From contig NZ_CBDFIX010000002.1 in the NCBI RefSeq assembly GCF_965248315.1, forward strand, positions 2,480,001 to 2,544,000: 64,000 bases of DNA, given 5' to 3'. The translations under genes were made by a program, and so were the position numbers. The notes under the pieces are model-generated. The model saw only the letters and a list, made by a program, of their open reading frames with translations, had not been told where the DNA came from and did no database searches. The stretch comes from Ulvibacterium sp965248315. Lineage in GTDB: Bacteria; Bacteroidota; Bacteroidia; Flavobacteriales; Flavobacteriaceae. This document shows, piece by piece, positions 27,071 through 36,594 of the stretch; the first letter of the stretch is position 1, and each line of letters starts with the position of its first letter.

Positions 27071-28609
27071 ATGACCAAAAGAACATTATTTATAGCCTTT
27101 GTAGTCTCCTTGGGAGGATTTTTATTTGGTTTTGATGCCGGTATCATCTCGGGCGTCATGTCCTATGCCGGTCCCGAATTTGACTTGAACGATGCCCAGA
27201 CCGGTTGGGCCGTAAGCTCGCCTTCTTTTTCCGCAATGATCGCCATGTTGATTTCCGGCCGTCTTAGTGATAAGATAGGACGAAAAAAGATCTTGATCAT
27301 TGTGGCATTTTTATATGCTGTTTCGGCACTTTTTTCTGCTTATGCCATCTCCTATGAAATGCTATACATAGCACGTATGATTGGTGGTTTGGCATTTGGG
27401 GCCGCCCTTATATTGGCACCCATATATATTGCCGAGATTTCCAATGCCGAAAATCGCGGGAAATTGGTCTCCATTCAACAATTGAATATCGTTCTCGGTT
27501 TTTTTGCGGCATTCTTAAGCAATTATTATTTCAATAAGCTATATAGCTCGGGAGATTCATTTCTTACCGAAGACACGGTTTGGCGTTGGATGTTGGGTGT
27601 TGAGTTGGTGCCGGCCCTGCTCTATTTTTTATTTATGTTCTTTGTGCCAAGGAGCCCACGTTGGTTATATATGCGGGGCAAGGTTACGGATGCGAACCAC
27701 GTTTTGAAGCAGTTGCACGGGGATGAAAAAGCCAAGAAAGAGATTCACTCGATTGAAAAGAGCATTCGTGAACAAAAAAGTACAGTGAAGGTATCCATTG
27801 GTGAATTGGTGAAACCCACCTTGCGCTTTATCTTTTTGGTGGGTCTTACGATAGGAATTCTTCAACAAGTCACCGGAATAAATGCGATATATTTTTATGC
27901 TACGTCCATTTTCAAACAAACGGGTATTGGTACTGATGCGGCTTTTAGCTCAGGGGTTTTGCTAAGTTCTACCACGGTGGTTTTTACCATAGTTTCCATG
28001 TTTTTAATTGATAAACTCGGAAGAAGGCCCTTGCTGCTTTTTGGCATAGCAGGTATTGCGATCAGTATGCTCTTATGCGCTTATGGATTCAATAACGCCA
28101 CCTACGAACTGAAATCCTCTGAAATTGCACAGCTTGAAAATATTGACAAAGATGCTTTGGACCAATTTGCGGATAAAAAATTCGATAATGATGTTGATTT
28201 CAAAAATGCTATGAAATCGGCTTTGGGAACCCAAGTTTATGCAAAAAATGAAGGTACCTTGATTGAAGCGGCCACTGAAATGAATGCCACCCTGATTTTA
28301 ATAGGGATTTTTGGTTTTATCGCCTGTTTCGCTTTTTCCCTGGGTCCGGTAATGTGGGTTCTTTTATCGGAAATGTATCCTAATAAATATAGGGGGTTGG
28401 CTATAGGAGTCATTGGTTTCGTAAATAGTTTTGCCAGTTGGTTGGTACAGCAGGTGTTTCCTTGGGAACTATCCAACTTAGGCAATGCCATGAGCTTTTT
28501 CATTTTTGGTATTATCGCCGTAATCGGATTTTTCGTTCTGTTTAGAATATTGCCGGAAACGAAGGGAAAGTCTTTGGAACAGCTTGAAAAGGAATTGATT
28601 GGACGATGA
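27071..28609 (+). CDS. Sugar porter (MFS) transporter
   Basis: 512 residues, 12 helices. Sugar-porter signatures are present: SDKIGRKK after helix 2, APIYIAEISNAENRGKLVSIQQLNIVLG, VPRSPRWL before the central loop, QQVTGINAIYFYATSIF, DKLGRRPLL, and PETKGKSLEQLEKEL at the C-terminus. A hydrophilic insert of about 55 residues (LKSSEIAQLENIDKDALDQFADKKF...) sits between helices 8 and 9. It imports a monosaccharide, probably by proton symport. Its stop codon overlaps the GH43 start (ATGA), so it heads a three-gene operon, and the imported sugar should be the product of GH43/GH26 action. Confidence 0.93.
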   Translation: MTKRTLFIAFVVSLGGFLFGFDAGIISGVMSYAGPEFDLNDAQTGWAVSSPSFSAMIAMLISGRLSDKIGRKKILIIVAFLYAVSALFSAYAISYEMLYIARMIGGLAFGAALILAPIYIAEISNAENRGKLVSIQQLNIVLGFFAAFLSNYYFNKLYSSGDSFLTEDTVWRWMLGVELVPALLYFLFMFFVPRSPRWLYMRGKVTDANHVLKQLHGDEKAKKEIHSIEKSIREQKSTVKVSIGELVKPTLRFIFLVGLTIGILQQVTGINAIYFYATSIFKQTGIGTDAAFSSGVLLSSTTVVFTIVSMFLIDKLGRRPLLLFGIAGIAISMLLCAYGFNNATYELKSSEIAQLENIDKDALDQFADKKFDNDVDFKNAMKSALGTQVYAKNEGTLIEAATEMNATLILIGIFGFIACFAFSLGPVMWVLLSEMYPNKYRGLAIGVIGFVNSFASWLVQQVFPWELSNLGNAMSFFIFGIIAVIGFFVLFRILPETKGKSLEQLEKELIGR

Positions 28610-30198
28610 ATAATATACAAAATCCGATATTGCGGGGGTTCAATCCGGATCCGTCGATTTGCAGGGTAGGTGAAGATTATTATATCGCCACATCAACCTT
28701 TGAATGGTTTCCAGGGGTACAAATCCATCATTCCAAAGATCTGAAAAATTGGAAGCTGATAGCCCGACCGTTGAATCGTATTTCTCAGTTGGACATGCGG
28801 GGCAACCCGGATTCCTGTGGTGTATGGGCACCATGCCTCTCTTATGATAAGGGTACTTTTTATTTGGTGTATACCAATGTACGATCTTTTGATGGTGTCT
28901 GGAAGGATACCCCCAACTATTTGGTGACCACAAAAGATATTACAGGTGACTGGAGCGAACCGATCTATTTATCGTCACGAGGTTTTGATGGGTCGCTATT
29001 TCATGATATTGATGGAAAGAAATGGTTTCTCAACATGTTGGTCGATCATCGTAATGGTAAATTTTTTGGTGGTATTGAAATGCAGGCATATGACCCGGTG
29101 GGCCAAAAGTTGGTAGGTAAAGTGCATTACCTCACCGAGGGTACGGTCTTGGGCCTTTCCGAAGGACCCCATCTGTACAGGGAAAATGGATATTATTATC
29201 TGGCACTAGCGGAAGGAGGTACGGAGTATGGCCATGCCATGAGCATTGGACGAAGTAAAGATATTTTTGGCCCATATGAATTTCACCCTGAAAATCCCTT
29301 TGTATCCGCAGCCGCTAAGAAGAACCACCCGCTACAGAAGTGTGGACATGGAGATTTGGTCCAGACCCAAAATGGTGATTGGTATACCGTTTTTTTAGTA
29401 GGACGACCTTTAACGACCCTGGGTAATTGCACTTTGGGACGGGAAACGGCCATTGAGGAAGTGATCTGGAAAGCCGATTGGCCTTATTTAAAAGAAGGAG
29501 GATGTGTGCCCCGTTTTGAAATTCCTGCCCCCGATTTACCGAAGTTCTTACACGAAGCTCCTCCTGACAGAATCAATTTTGACCAAAAAGAAATCTCTCT
29601 GGATTTTCAATCCCTACGCATACCGATTACCGAAGATTGGTGTTCCCTCACGGCTAGAAAGGGGTTCTTAAGATTATATGGCCGGGAGTCCTTGAACTCT
29701 TTGCATCATCAAAGCTTACTGGCGCGAAGAATCCAGAATTTTCATGTATGCGTAACAACCTCCATTGATTTTCAACCCGAGAATATCCTACATATGGCCG
29801 GTCTGGTATTCTATTACAATACCGGTCATTATCATTACGCCTATATCACTTCAAATCGCAAGGGAACCCAGAAGTACTTGTGTATTGTTTCTTCGGACAA
29901 TTTCAAAATGAGCTTTCAGGAAAAATTAGTGGACATAGCCGATAGGGAGTCAATTGTTTTACGGGGCGATATGAATCGGGACAAGCTTCAGTTTTATTTT
30001 AGCCTTGGGGAGGGTAAATTCGATAAATTAGGCACCGAATTGGATGCCCATATCTTATCGGACGATTATGTAAGGGAGGGCAGTGACAGATACCGCCCAG
30101 CCTTTACGGGAAGCTTTGTTGGCATTTGTTGTCAAGACCTTGCCATGAATACCCATTATGCCGATTTTGAGTGGTTCGAGTATAAAGAAATAAATTAA
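28606..30198 (+). CDS. GH43 beta-xylosidase/arabinofuranosidase-like enzyme
   Basis: 530 residues. The five-bladed GH43 propeller has its three acidic residues: base D15 (FNPDPSI), pKa modulator D128 (GFDGSLFHD) and acid E186 (LSEGPHLY). The C-terminal half (about 330-530) is the beta-sandwich typical of the beta-xylosidase type (GH43_12-like): LARRIQNFHVCVTTSIDFQPENILHMAGLVFYYNTGHYHYAYIT. No signal peptide is visible, so it acts in the cytosol on imported oligosaccharides. It overlaps the porter gene by 4 bp. Xylosidase is more likely than arabinofuranosidase from the two-domain layout, but substrate is inferred. Confidence 0.9.
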   Translation: MNNIQNPILRGFNPDPSICRVGEDYYIATSTFEWFPGVQIHHSKDLKNWKLIARPLNRISQLDMRGNPDSCGVWAPCLSYDKGTFYLVYTNVRSFDGVWKDTPNYLVTTKDITGDWSEPIYLSSRGFDGSLFHDIDGKKWFLNMLVDHRNGKFFGGIEMQAYDPVGQKLVGKVHYLTEGTVLGLSEGPHLYRENGYYYLALAEGGTEYGHAMSIGRSKDIFGPYEFHPENPFVSAAAKKNHPLQKCGHGDLVQTQNGDWYTVFLVGRPLTTLGNCTLGRETAIEEVIWKADWPYLKEGGCVPRFEIPAPDLPKFLHEAPPDRINFDQKEISLDFQSLRIPITEDWCSLTARKGFLRLYGRESLNSLHHQSLLARRIQNFHVCVTTSIDFQPENILHMAGLVFYYNTGHYHYAYITSNRKGTQKYLCIVSSDNFKMSFQEKLVDIADRESIVLRGDMNRDKLQFYFSLGEGKFDKLGTELDAHILSDDYVREGSDRYRPAFTGSFVGICCQDLAMNTHYADFEWFEYKEIN

Positions 30199-30202
30199 GG
30201 AA

Positions 30203-31333
30203 ATGAAATTAGCCGCTATATGCTGCTTGGCCTTACTACTAGTGGGTGGCGAAAAGCAGCAAAGGAAGATGGATTCTATGCCATTGGAAATTGACGAAGA
30301 GCAAGTTCGCAAACGTGCCAAATTCGAACCCAAGGATGGTGAGGTACTGCTCTTCGTTGGCCAAGAACTGGAAGCCGCAGGCGGGTTGGATGAATATAGC
30401 GATGGCTATTTGGATCATTTTGATACTCCGGCCGGGTGGACAACTTATACCAATATCAACCCTGGAGAGAATTCCTTTGGCCGAATTATGGAGGGATTGG
30501 ATGGCGTGTATGAAACCCATGATTGGGGAGATAATGATTACAATGCCACCCTTCAATTAAACGACCCTGATTATGCAAACATGGCCCTGGCCATTGGGCT
30601 GCAGTTTGTTAATCACGAAGAGAAGGTTGCCAATGGCACACATGATAAGTACATAAACCGGTTGGCCGATTTTCTCTTATCCTTGGGGAAACGCCCTGTT
30701 TTTTTACGTATTGCCTATGAGTTTGATGGGGAGCCCTGGAATCATTATGAAAAGGAAAGTACCATAAAGGCCTATAGGAGAATTGTGGATATGTGTAGGG
30801 CAAAGGGAGTGACCAATACAGCTTACGTGTGGCAATCCACAGGATTTATGTCTCCTAATGATGGCGATCTGGAATCATGGTATCCCGGAGACGATTATGT
30901 AGATTGGTTAGGTTTTTCATTTTTTAACCGATGGGCGGACCAAAAAATGATTCCTTTCGCCAGAAAAAAAGGAAAACCCGTTTTTATCGCGGAAGCCTCA
31001 CCCACAATTTCGGATGTTGATGCAAAGACCACAGGGAATACCTTGGAAACGCAACTGGGCAATCCTAAGCAGGCGGAGGAAGCTTGGCAAAAATGGTTTA
31101 TCCCTTTTTTTAAGACTATTGATGATAACCCTGATGTGGTCAAAGCAGTACATTATATCAACTGCCATTGGGATTCGCACCCCATGTGGTATGAAAATCC
31201 AACGTTTAAGAGAATTGATGCCCGACTTCAATTGAGTGATTCAATCAGTAAGCGATGGAGAGAGACTACCGCTCATCCCAAGTATATCAAATCCTCCCCG
31301 GATTTATATGAAAAACTTTACCATAAGGATTAA
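30203..31333 (+). CDS. Exported GH26-like endo-glycanase (mannanase or beta-1,3-xylanase type)
   Basis: 376 residues. The TIM-barrel shows the two clan-A carboxylates: acid/base E173 in LRIAYEFDGEPWN and nucleophile E264 in KPVFIAEASP, with YVWQSTGF and VDWLGFSFFNRW between, as in GH26. GH26 includes beta-mannanases and beta-1,3-xylanases; beside a GH43 xylosidase-type enzyme the second fits better, but this is inference. The leader MKLAAICCLALLLVGGEKQQ looks like a lipoprotein signal in which the lipobox Cys is Gly16 (GGC where TGC would be expected), so anchoring may be lost. It starts 4 bp after the GH43 stop. Confidence 0.8.
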   Translation: MKLAAICCLALLLVGGEKQQRKMDSMPLEIDEEQVRKRAKFEPKDGEVLLFVGQELEAAGGLDEYSDGYLDHFDTPAGWTTYTNINPGENSFGRIMEGLDGVYETHDWGDNDYNATLQLNDPDYANMALAIGLQFVNHEEKVANGTHDKYINRLADFLLSLGKRPVFLRIAYEFDGEPWNHYEKESTIKAYRRIVDMCRAKGVTNTAYVWQSTGFMSPNDGDLESWYPGDDYVDWLGFSFFNRWADQKMIPFARKKGKPVFIAEASPTISDVDAKTTGNTLETQLGNPKQAEEAWQKWFIPFFKTIDDNPDVVKAVHYINCHWDSHPMWYENPTFKRIDARLQLSDSISKRWRETTAHPKYIKSSPDLYEKLYHKD

Positions 31334-31540
31334 GCAAGACCTTGGGGCCTGCCCTTTGGTGAAACTGTAAACAAAAACTCCCGCTTACTTTTAACCATCC
31401 AGATACTATCGGATTCGGAATGATTATGACGACAACATCCAGTATCACTGGGTCGAGTACAACACTAAAGAGTACAAGAGAAACAGGGCAAGGCCATGTA
31501 TAGGCAACCCAAATCCCCTTTTTTTAATATAGCCACCTGG

Positions 31541-31585
31541 AATGACCATTGTCATTTTAAGTCTAAATAGCGGATACTACCTTTA
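31541..31585 (+). promoter_or_regulatory. Palindromic activator-like site and -7 box of Usp gene 1
   Basis: AATGAC-CATT-GTCATT (31541-31556) is an inverted repeat with 6-bp perfect arms. A degenerate -7 box TACCTTTA starts at 31578, 29.5 bp from the palindrome centre. The same arrangement, with a longer palindrome, is upstream of the second Usp gene (36527-36573). The position is that of a CRP/FNR-type activator bound next to polymerase. Confidence 0.7.
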
Positions 31586-31605
31586 AATTATTAAAAACAA
31601 AGGGA

Positions 31606-32478
31606 ATGAAAACGATACTCTACGCTACCGACTATTCCGAAAATTCCGTGGACGCCTTAAAATACGCATATGCACTTTGCAGGGACTTGAAGATTCGTTT
31701 GGTCATGACCCATATCTATGATGTCCCCACGGTATTGGGCACTCAATTAACGGCATCCTTTCCCAGTTTGTCAAAGGATGCCAGGCGTCATGAACGTGAA
31801 AAACTACAGGTTTTTTTTAAAAAAAATTTGGGAAAAGTATCGGATACAATGAAGCTACATTTTGAGCCCATGGAACATATGTCCGTAATTCGGGGTATTA
31901 TTTCCAAGGCAACCGAATGGCACGCTTACCTCATATTTGTGGGCATGAAAGGGGAGGGGAGATTACGGGAAATACTTATGGGAAGTACTACAAAATCTCT
32001 TATTGAGAAGGCACCTTGCCCCGTTTTGGCCATTCCGGAAAATACAAATTATAAGCCTTTCAAAACAGTAGTTTATGCAACCGATTTTGAAGAAGAGGAT
32101 GTTTATGCCATTCGAAAACTGACAGAAATGGTCAGAACCTTCCAAGCCGAAATAAAAGTGGTACATATCATTACCGAAAAGGAATATCAGGGAGAGACCC
32201 AAATGGAATGGTTCAGGGATATGTTGCAAAACAAGGTGACCTATGAAAAAATAGCGTTCAAATTATTGTTTTCTGATGATATTTTCGAAGCACTCAGAAT
32301 GTATCTCGAAGATGTTGGGGCAGAACTTATGGTGATGTTGGAAAGGGAAAAAAAAGGGTTGCTAAAAAAATGGTTCCATCGAGATTTGGTCAAAAAAATG
32401 GAATCCTACGGTCAGGTACCTTTAATGAGTTTTCGGGATAGTAACCATCAACTCTTCTATTTTAGTACTGCTTTATAA
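31606..32478 (+). CDS. Tandem-domain universal stress protein
   Basis: 290 residues, two Usp domains. The first (1-146) begins MKTILYATDYSENSVDALKYAYALC and carries the ATP-binding pattern G-x2-G-x9-G-S (GMKGEGRLREILMGST). The second (from about 151, TVVYATDFEEEDVYAIRKL) lacks that motif, ending instead with MVMLEREKKGLLKKWFHRDLVKKM. Tandem Usp proteins of this kind are common in Bacteroidota and respond to energy or oxygen limitation. A paralogue with the same layout lies at 36595, and both share an upstream palindrome. Confidence 0.9.
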   Translation: MKTILYATDYSENSVDALKYAYALCRDLKIRLVMTHIYDVPTVLGTQLTASFPSLSKDARRHEREKLQVFFKKNLGKVSDTMKLHFEPMEHMSVIRGIISKATEWHAYLIFVGMKGEGRLREILMGSTTKSLIEKAPCPVLAIPENTNYKPFKTVVYATDFEEEDVYAIRKLTEMVRTFQAEIKVVHIITEKEYQGETQMEWFRDMLQNKVTYEKIAFKLLFSDDIFEALRMYLEDVGAELMVMLEREKKGLLKKWFHRDLVKKMESYGQVPLMSFRDSNHQLFYFSTAL

Positions 32479-32649
32479 CCTTCACGATAGTATGAAAACG
32501 TTATATATGGGAGTTGCAGATATACGGTCTTTTAATTGGCCGTTTCAACGACAACTTTAGGGTTTCGGGTATTGATACCTCTGGTTTGATTCGGGACTCC
32601 TTGGATTCTGGGCTGAGGGTAGGTATTTTGTATTTTCAAAAAAATTACC

Positions 32650-35094
32650 CTATTCCATTTCAGGTTTTCCGTGCCAAACACTTGAACCAAAAGTGGTAAG
32701 ATATACGTTCTCCGAATTGTTTTCATCCACGATGACCCGGTGTCCCCAGTGGAAGTCATAATCCTTCATTTTTTTCCAGGATTTTCCATAGTCATCGCTC
32801 AAATATGCTCCCTGGTTGAATGTATTGCAGTAGATTCTACCTGGCCGAGAGCTATCCACTGTAACGTCATAAACAAATTGGTTTTCATCGAATACTCTGC
32901 TCCAGGTGGTTCCCCCGTCTTCGGACATTAGAATACCTCCATCCAAATCCAAAAGTTTATTGCCTCCCGTTGCTATGGCTACACTACGACCGATTAAATC
33001 ACTCAATTGGATATCTGACCAAGAACCCAAGTATAGCCTGTTCGGATTTCCCGGATCATAGGCCAGGCCATTAGGAAATTGGGTTTTTTCACCAACGTCC
33101 AACTGCTTCCATGTAAGCGCACCATCGGTTGATTTGTAAACGGCTCCCATAAATACTTCCCTTCCTAATTCTCTGTTCCGATGTTGAGGAGTAGGACTGG
33201 TAATCAAATATAGGGTCCCGTCAGGTACAACCGTGATTTCAAATGCCGCCATACTTCCTTTTATCCCATTGTTACGGAGCTTCCAAGTTTTGCCGTTGTC
33301 CGTGGATTTAAACACTCCTTTTCCGTAGGCGGCAACGTAAAGTGTCCTGTTTTCGAGAGGAGAGTTTTTATCGAGCACAATACAGGTGGCAGGTGTGTCA
33401 AAACCCATGCCCTCAACCGAAGGCATCCAAGACAAACCACCATCCGTTGAAACCGCCACACCTCCTTTTGCATATTGTTTCCATTTTGGATTTCTGGTCA
33501 TTTTACCTCTTGGAAAATCGTGCAATGAAGACCAAACAGACCATATTCTATTTTTGATGCCAGGGTCAAATTCCACCCAATAGCATGTATTTTGCCACTC
33601 AACAGGGATTCCCTTTGTAGATCTATACCAACTCTTGCCTTGATTGAACGAATGATGGTATCCAATATCAGTATAACTGATGGCCATATGGGTTGAATCA
33701 AAAGGATCAAAATGAACGCCATAGGTGGTGGTAACATTCAACCCATTGGAAATATAGCTGCCGTCTTCCTGCCGCGTGGAATAGATGGTCTTCCAAGTCT
33801 TTCCACCATCAACCGTCTTCATACTGCGGTACCAGTCCGTAACTATGGCCACATCACCATTATTAGGAGCTACTCCAACATCGATCAATCTGATAAAGTC
33901 TTTCCCAAATGCTTCATTTACCCATGCATCCTTAAGGTTTGATGCATCGTTCCCATCTCGAACACCATATTGACCCGAGCCTCCCCCGCCTTTCCAAACC
34001 CATTCCCATGTTTCACCAGAATCACCAGATTTTAAAGCGCCAAACCAAACGGCTTTTGTACCATCATCTTTCTTTTCTTCATAACTACTTGTAACAACAT
34101 AAACATTTTGGGCATTGTTCTCCGAAGCGGCCAAAGTGGAATACGTTGGTAATGTATTTGTACTATTGGTCAAAACATCACCCGTATGCCGCTGCCATGT
34201 TTTTCCTTGATCTTTTGATATCCAAAGCTCAGTTGGAGCCAATTTTCCAGAATCTCTATCAACTTCATTATTGTGAAGCGCATAAAATAGTGAACCAGTA
34301 CCATTGCTAATTGTTCCTCCTGTAACTGAAAAAGCCGGTTGCATCATGGAAGGATAATCCTTTGTCTTAGCTTGCCAATTTTTTTTGCTAACGGTATTGA
34401 CGTTTGCGGAAGTAAACACCAACACATGGTCTTTGGCATCACCACTATTGGTATATATAAATTCAACTTCACTATCCATTTTTAATCTGCTCCAAGATTC
34501 TCCTCCATTCTGCGTATGGAAAAAGAAGTTGTTCATGCTAAAATAGATATACTTGGAATCATTGGGATCCACTTTGATATTCTTTACTTTAGGACTGTTG
34601 CCGAATGTTCCTGTTTCGGTGTCCGCTGTATTGTAAAGGGAACTCTTCCTAACTTCAATGACGTAGTCTGCGTGGTCACCACTATAACTCTCTTTTACGA
34701 TATCTTCTTCAAATGGATAGATTCTTACCCAGGTTTTGCCACCATCAATTGATTTGTTGAGCGTGTTGGCGCCTATATACATTACACTTGGGTTTTCCGG
34801 GTCATAGGCAAATGATTGGGAACCATTGGGATAATTAATCTCTTCATATGAATTTCCCCCATCTTTTGTATGGTAAGCTCCGGTCATATCACAGCGAATA
34901 AAAAAATCCTTTTCACTTTTGTAAGAAAAGGTCGGAATGAAAGTAGACCCTCCGCCGCCAGGGCCAAGTAGCGTCCAATTGGTACTCTTGTGGTCAATTA
35001 GATCTTCCTTTATTCTTTTAGTTGAAGAATCCTTACATGAAAAAAAAATTAAGATGATAAGATTAACAATGGACATTTTAATTTTTGTATTCAT
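32650..35094 (-). CDS. GH74/BNR-repeat-like beta-propeller lipoprotein
   Basis: 814 residues. The leader MNTKIKMSIVNLIILIFFSC gives a lipid-anchored Cys20. Then a large tandem propeller: WTLLGPGGGGSTFIPTFSYKSEKDFFIRCDMTGAYHTKDGGNSYEEI resembles the start of GH74 xyloglucanases, and S-x-D-x-G-x-T-W Asp-box (BNR) motifs recur throughout (SIDGGKTWVRI, SKDQGKTWQRH, TVDGGKTWKTI, STDGGLSWMPS, STDNGKTWKLR, SEDGGTTWSRV, SDDYGKSWKKM). The catalytic Asp pair of GH74 cannot be confirmed by eye, so sortilin-like or other non-enzymatic propellers remain possible. It lies convergent with the Usp gene and away from any SusCD pair. Confidence 0.72.
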   Translation of the reverse strand: MNTKIKMSIVNLIILIFFSCKDSSTKRIKEDLIDHKSTNWTLLGPGGGGSTFIPTFSYKSEKDFFIRCDMTGAYHTKDGGNSYEEINYPNGSQSFAYDPENPSVMYIGANTLNKSIDGGKTWVRIYPFEEDIVKESYSGDHADYVIEVRKSSLYNTADTETGTFGNSPKVKNIKVDPNDSKYIYFSMNNFFFHTQNGGESWSRLKMDSEVEFIYTNSGDAKDHVLVFTSANVNTVSKKNWQAKTKDYPSMMQPAFSVTGGTISNGTGSLFYALHNNEVDRDSGKLAPTELWISKDQGKTWQRHTGDVLTNSTNTLPTYSTLAASENNAQNVYVVTSSYEEKKDDGTKAVWFGALKSGDSGETWEWVWKGGGGSGQYGVRDGNDASNLKDAWVNEAFGKDFIRLIDVGVAPNNGDVAIVTDWYRSMKTVDGGKTWKTIYSTRQEDGSYISNGLNVTTTYGVHFDPFDSTHMAISYTDIGYHHSFNQGKSWYRSTKGIPVEWQNTCYWVEFDPGIKNRIWSVWSSLHDFPRGKMTRNPKWKQYAKGGVAVSTDGGLSWMPSVEGMGFDTPATCIVLDKNSPLENRTLYVAAYGKGVFKSTDNGKTWKLRNNGIKGSMAAFEITVVPDGTLYLITSPTPQHRNRELGREVFMGAVYKSTDGALTWKQLDVGEKTQFPNGLAYDPGNPNRLYLGSWSDIQLSDLIGRSVAIATGGNKLLDLDGGILMSEDGGTTWSRVFDENQFVYDVTVDSSRPGRIYCNTFNQGAYLSDDYGKSWKKMKDYDFHWGHRVIVDENNSENVYLTTFGSSVWHGKPEME

Positions 35095-35404
35095 GTATTC
35101 TTTGATTGGGTTGGTATTTGATCAGTGGTTTAATTCTTTTCATTTTAAGAGCCAAATTTAAAAATTTGGCTGACTTTATTGATTGCCTTGACTTTGGATC
35201 TTGCAGAAGGACACCCGTGTTACGTATTGCTATTGTTGTGCTTTCGTTTTCTATTTCGTCCTTAATTTTTGTTTTCATTGGTTGCATATCCATATTTGAT
35301 AATCCATTAAAAAGTGTCACCTCATCATTTTTGGTTATCAGTTTTAATCGCCCATTTTTATCCAAAAGGTAAATGCTTTTTGCTTTTCTATAATTTGTTT
35401 TCCT

Positions 35405-36142
35405 TCATTTTTTACTTCCTCTTGGAAGTACCTCTTCCGGAAAGGGAAAGAGAATGGTAGAATTTTTCTCGGCAGCAATATTGGATAAAGTTTGATAGAG
35501 CCTGAGTTTTATGGCGGACGGCGATTTATCTATCTGCAAGCCGGCTTCCAGAAGTTTAGCCGCGGCTTGTTCCTCGGCTTCTGCAAGAATGACGCGTGCT
35601 CTTCTGGAACGCTCCGCTTCCGCCTGGTTCGCCATCATCCGCCTCATGTTTTCGGGCAATTGGATATCCTTTATTTTTACATCTATTATCTCTATTCCCC
35701 ACTCATGGGTCTCTTGTTCTACAATGGATTTGATGTTCTTGCCCATTTCTTCCCTTTTGGAAAGGATGGTGTCCAGTTCTACTTTTCCGCAAACATCCCT
35801 TAGGGCAGCTTGAGAAAGCTGCGTAATCGCAAAGGAGAATTCCTCCACTTCCAATACCGCTTTTTCGGGGTTGTTGATTTTAAAGAAGACTACGCCGTCA
35901 ATGCTACAAGGTACATTATCCTCCGTCATGACTTCTTGGGAAACGACATTTATGGTAATTACCCGGATATCCACAATCTGTATGGTCTCCACAAGGGGAA
36001 TAATCCATCGAAAACCGGGTTGTAGCGTTTTGATGTATTTGCCAAAACGGAATTTTAAGGCCCTTTTATACTCAAATACTATACGTATTCCTGCCAGTAG
36101 GAAAAGGCCTAGAATGATGGAAAATAAGAACAACGGATTCAT
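35405..36142 (-). CDS. SPFH/Band-7 membrane protein (stomatin/slipin-like)
   Basis: 245 residues: one N-terminal membrane hairpin (FLFSIILGLFLLAGIRIVF), then a Band-7 domain with FRFGKYIKTLQPGFRWIIPLVETIQIVDIRV, DNVPCSIDGVVFFKI, SQAALRDVCGKVELDTILSKREEM and WGIEIIDVKIKDIQLPENMRRMMANQAEAERSRRARVILAEAE, a long helix that drives oligomerisation. Stomatin-like proteins form membrane ring scaffolds and often partner with an NfeD protease; no NfeD gene is here. A second SPFH gene lies at 38284, on the other side of the Usp gene. Confidence 0.92.
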   Translation of the reverse strand: MNPLFLFSIILGLFLLAGIRIVFEYKRALKFRFGKYIKTLQPGFRWIIPLVETIQIVDIRVITINVVSQEVMTEDNVPCSIDGVVFFKINNPEKAVLEVEEFSFAITQLSQAALRDVCGKVELDTILSKREEMGKNIKSIVEQETHEWGIEIIDVKIKDIQLPENMRRMMANQAEAERSRRARVILAEAEEQAAAKLLEAGLQIDKSPSAIKLRLYQTLSNIAAEKNSTILFPFPEEVLPRGSKK

Positions 36143-36594
36143 AGTGATATACTTTAGTTTAGATAAATCAATCTCTTACGAAAATTCCGAACAATTGAAT
36201 GTTCCTGTAAAGGAGGCCTTGGGCCTGTTTTAGGAATGGCGTCGTAGCGCTTCCCAATGGTAGGGGTCGGTCTCTTAAAGTTACGAATATTACTCGGGGA
36301 ACAAAAAAAATTGAGCCTCAAAATGCCAGTAAATTTGTCTATTTCATGGATTTGGAAAGACATTGCCTGGTATAGGTCAATTTAGGGAATTGTGTTCATT
36401 GGAAGTAGGTTTTTAGCTCTTTGTAAAAGGAAACATTAATTACCCTTAAAAACGGGAATAATAACCGGGATGCCTAGGTGCGATAGCCCTATATCACATG
36501 ACTCGCAATTAGTAAAAAGATTCGTATAAATGACCATGGTCATTTACAGATAGTTTACTGTGGCCTAATTTTGTAGTAGTTAAATTTATCAGCA
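36143..36594. other. Divergent intergenic region between SPFH and Usp genes
   Basis: This 452-bp stretch holds the promoters of both genes. Its Usp-proximal end carries the 20-bp palindrome and -7 box described separately. The SPFH-proximal half shows no clear box, RNA gene or repeat. Confidence 0.5.
36527..36573 (+). promoter_or_regulatory. 20-bp perfect palindrome and -7 box of Usp gene 2
   Basis: TAAATGACCATGGTCATTTA (36527-36546) is a perfect palindrome. A -7 box TAATTTTG (36566-36573) begins 29.5 bp from its centre, and the ATG is 58.5 bp from it. The core AATGACCA...GTCATT also occurs upstream of the first Usp gene at the same distance from its -7 box. A dimeric activator centred near -41 is the natural reading. 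Confidence 0.8.

Noticed and set aside
35078..35365. 95-codon open frame on the minus strand, between the GH74-like and SPFH genes
   Set aside because: It lacks an ATG start (TTG only), overlaps the GH74-like start and matches no family I know. It could be a decayed gene end, but this cannot be supported.
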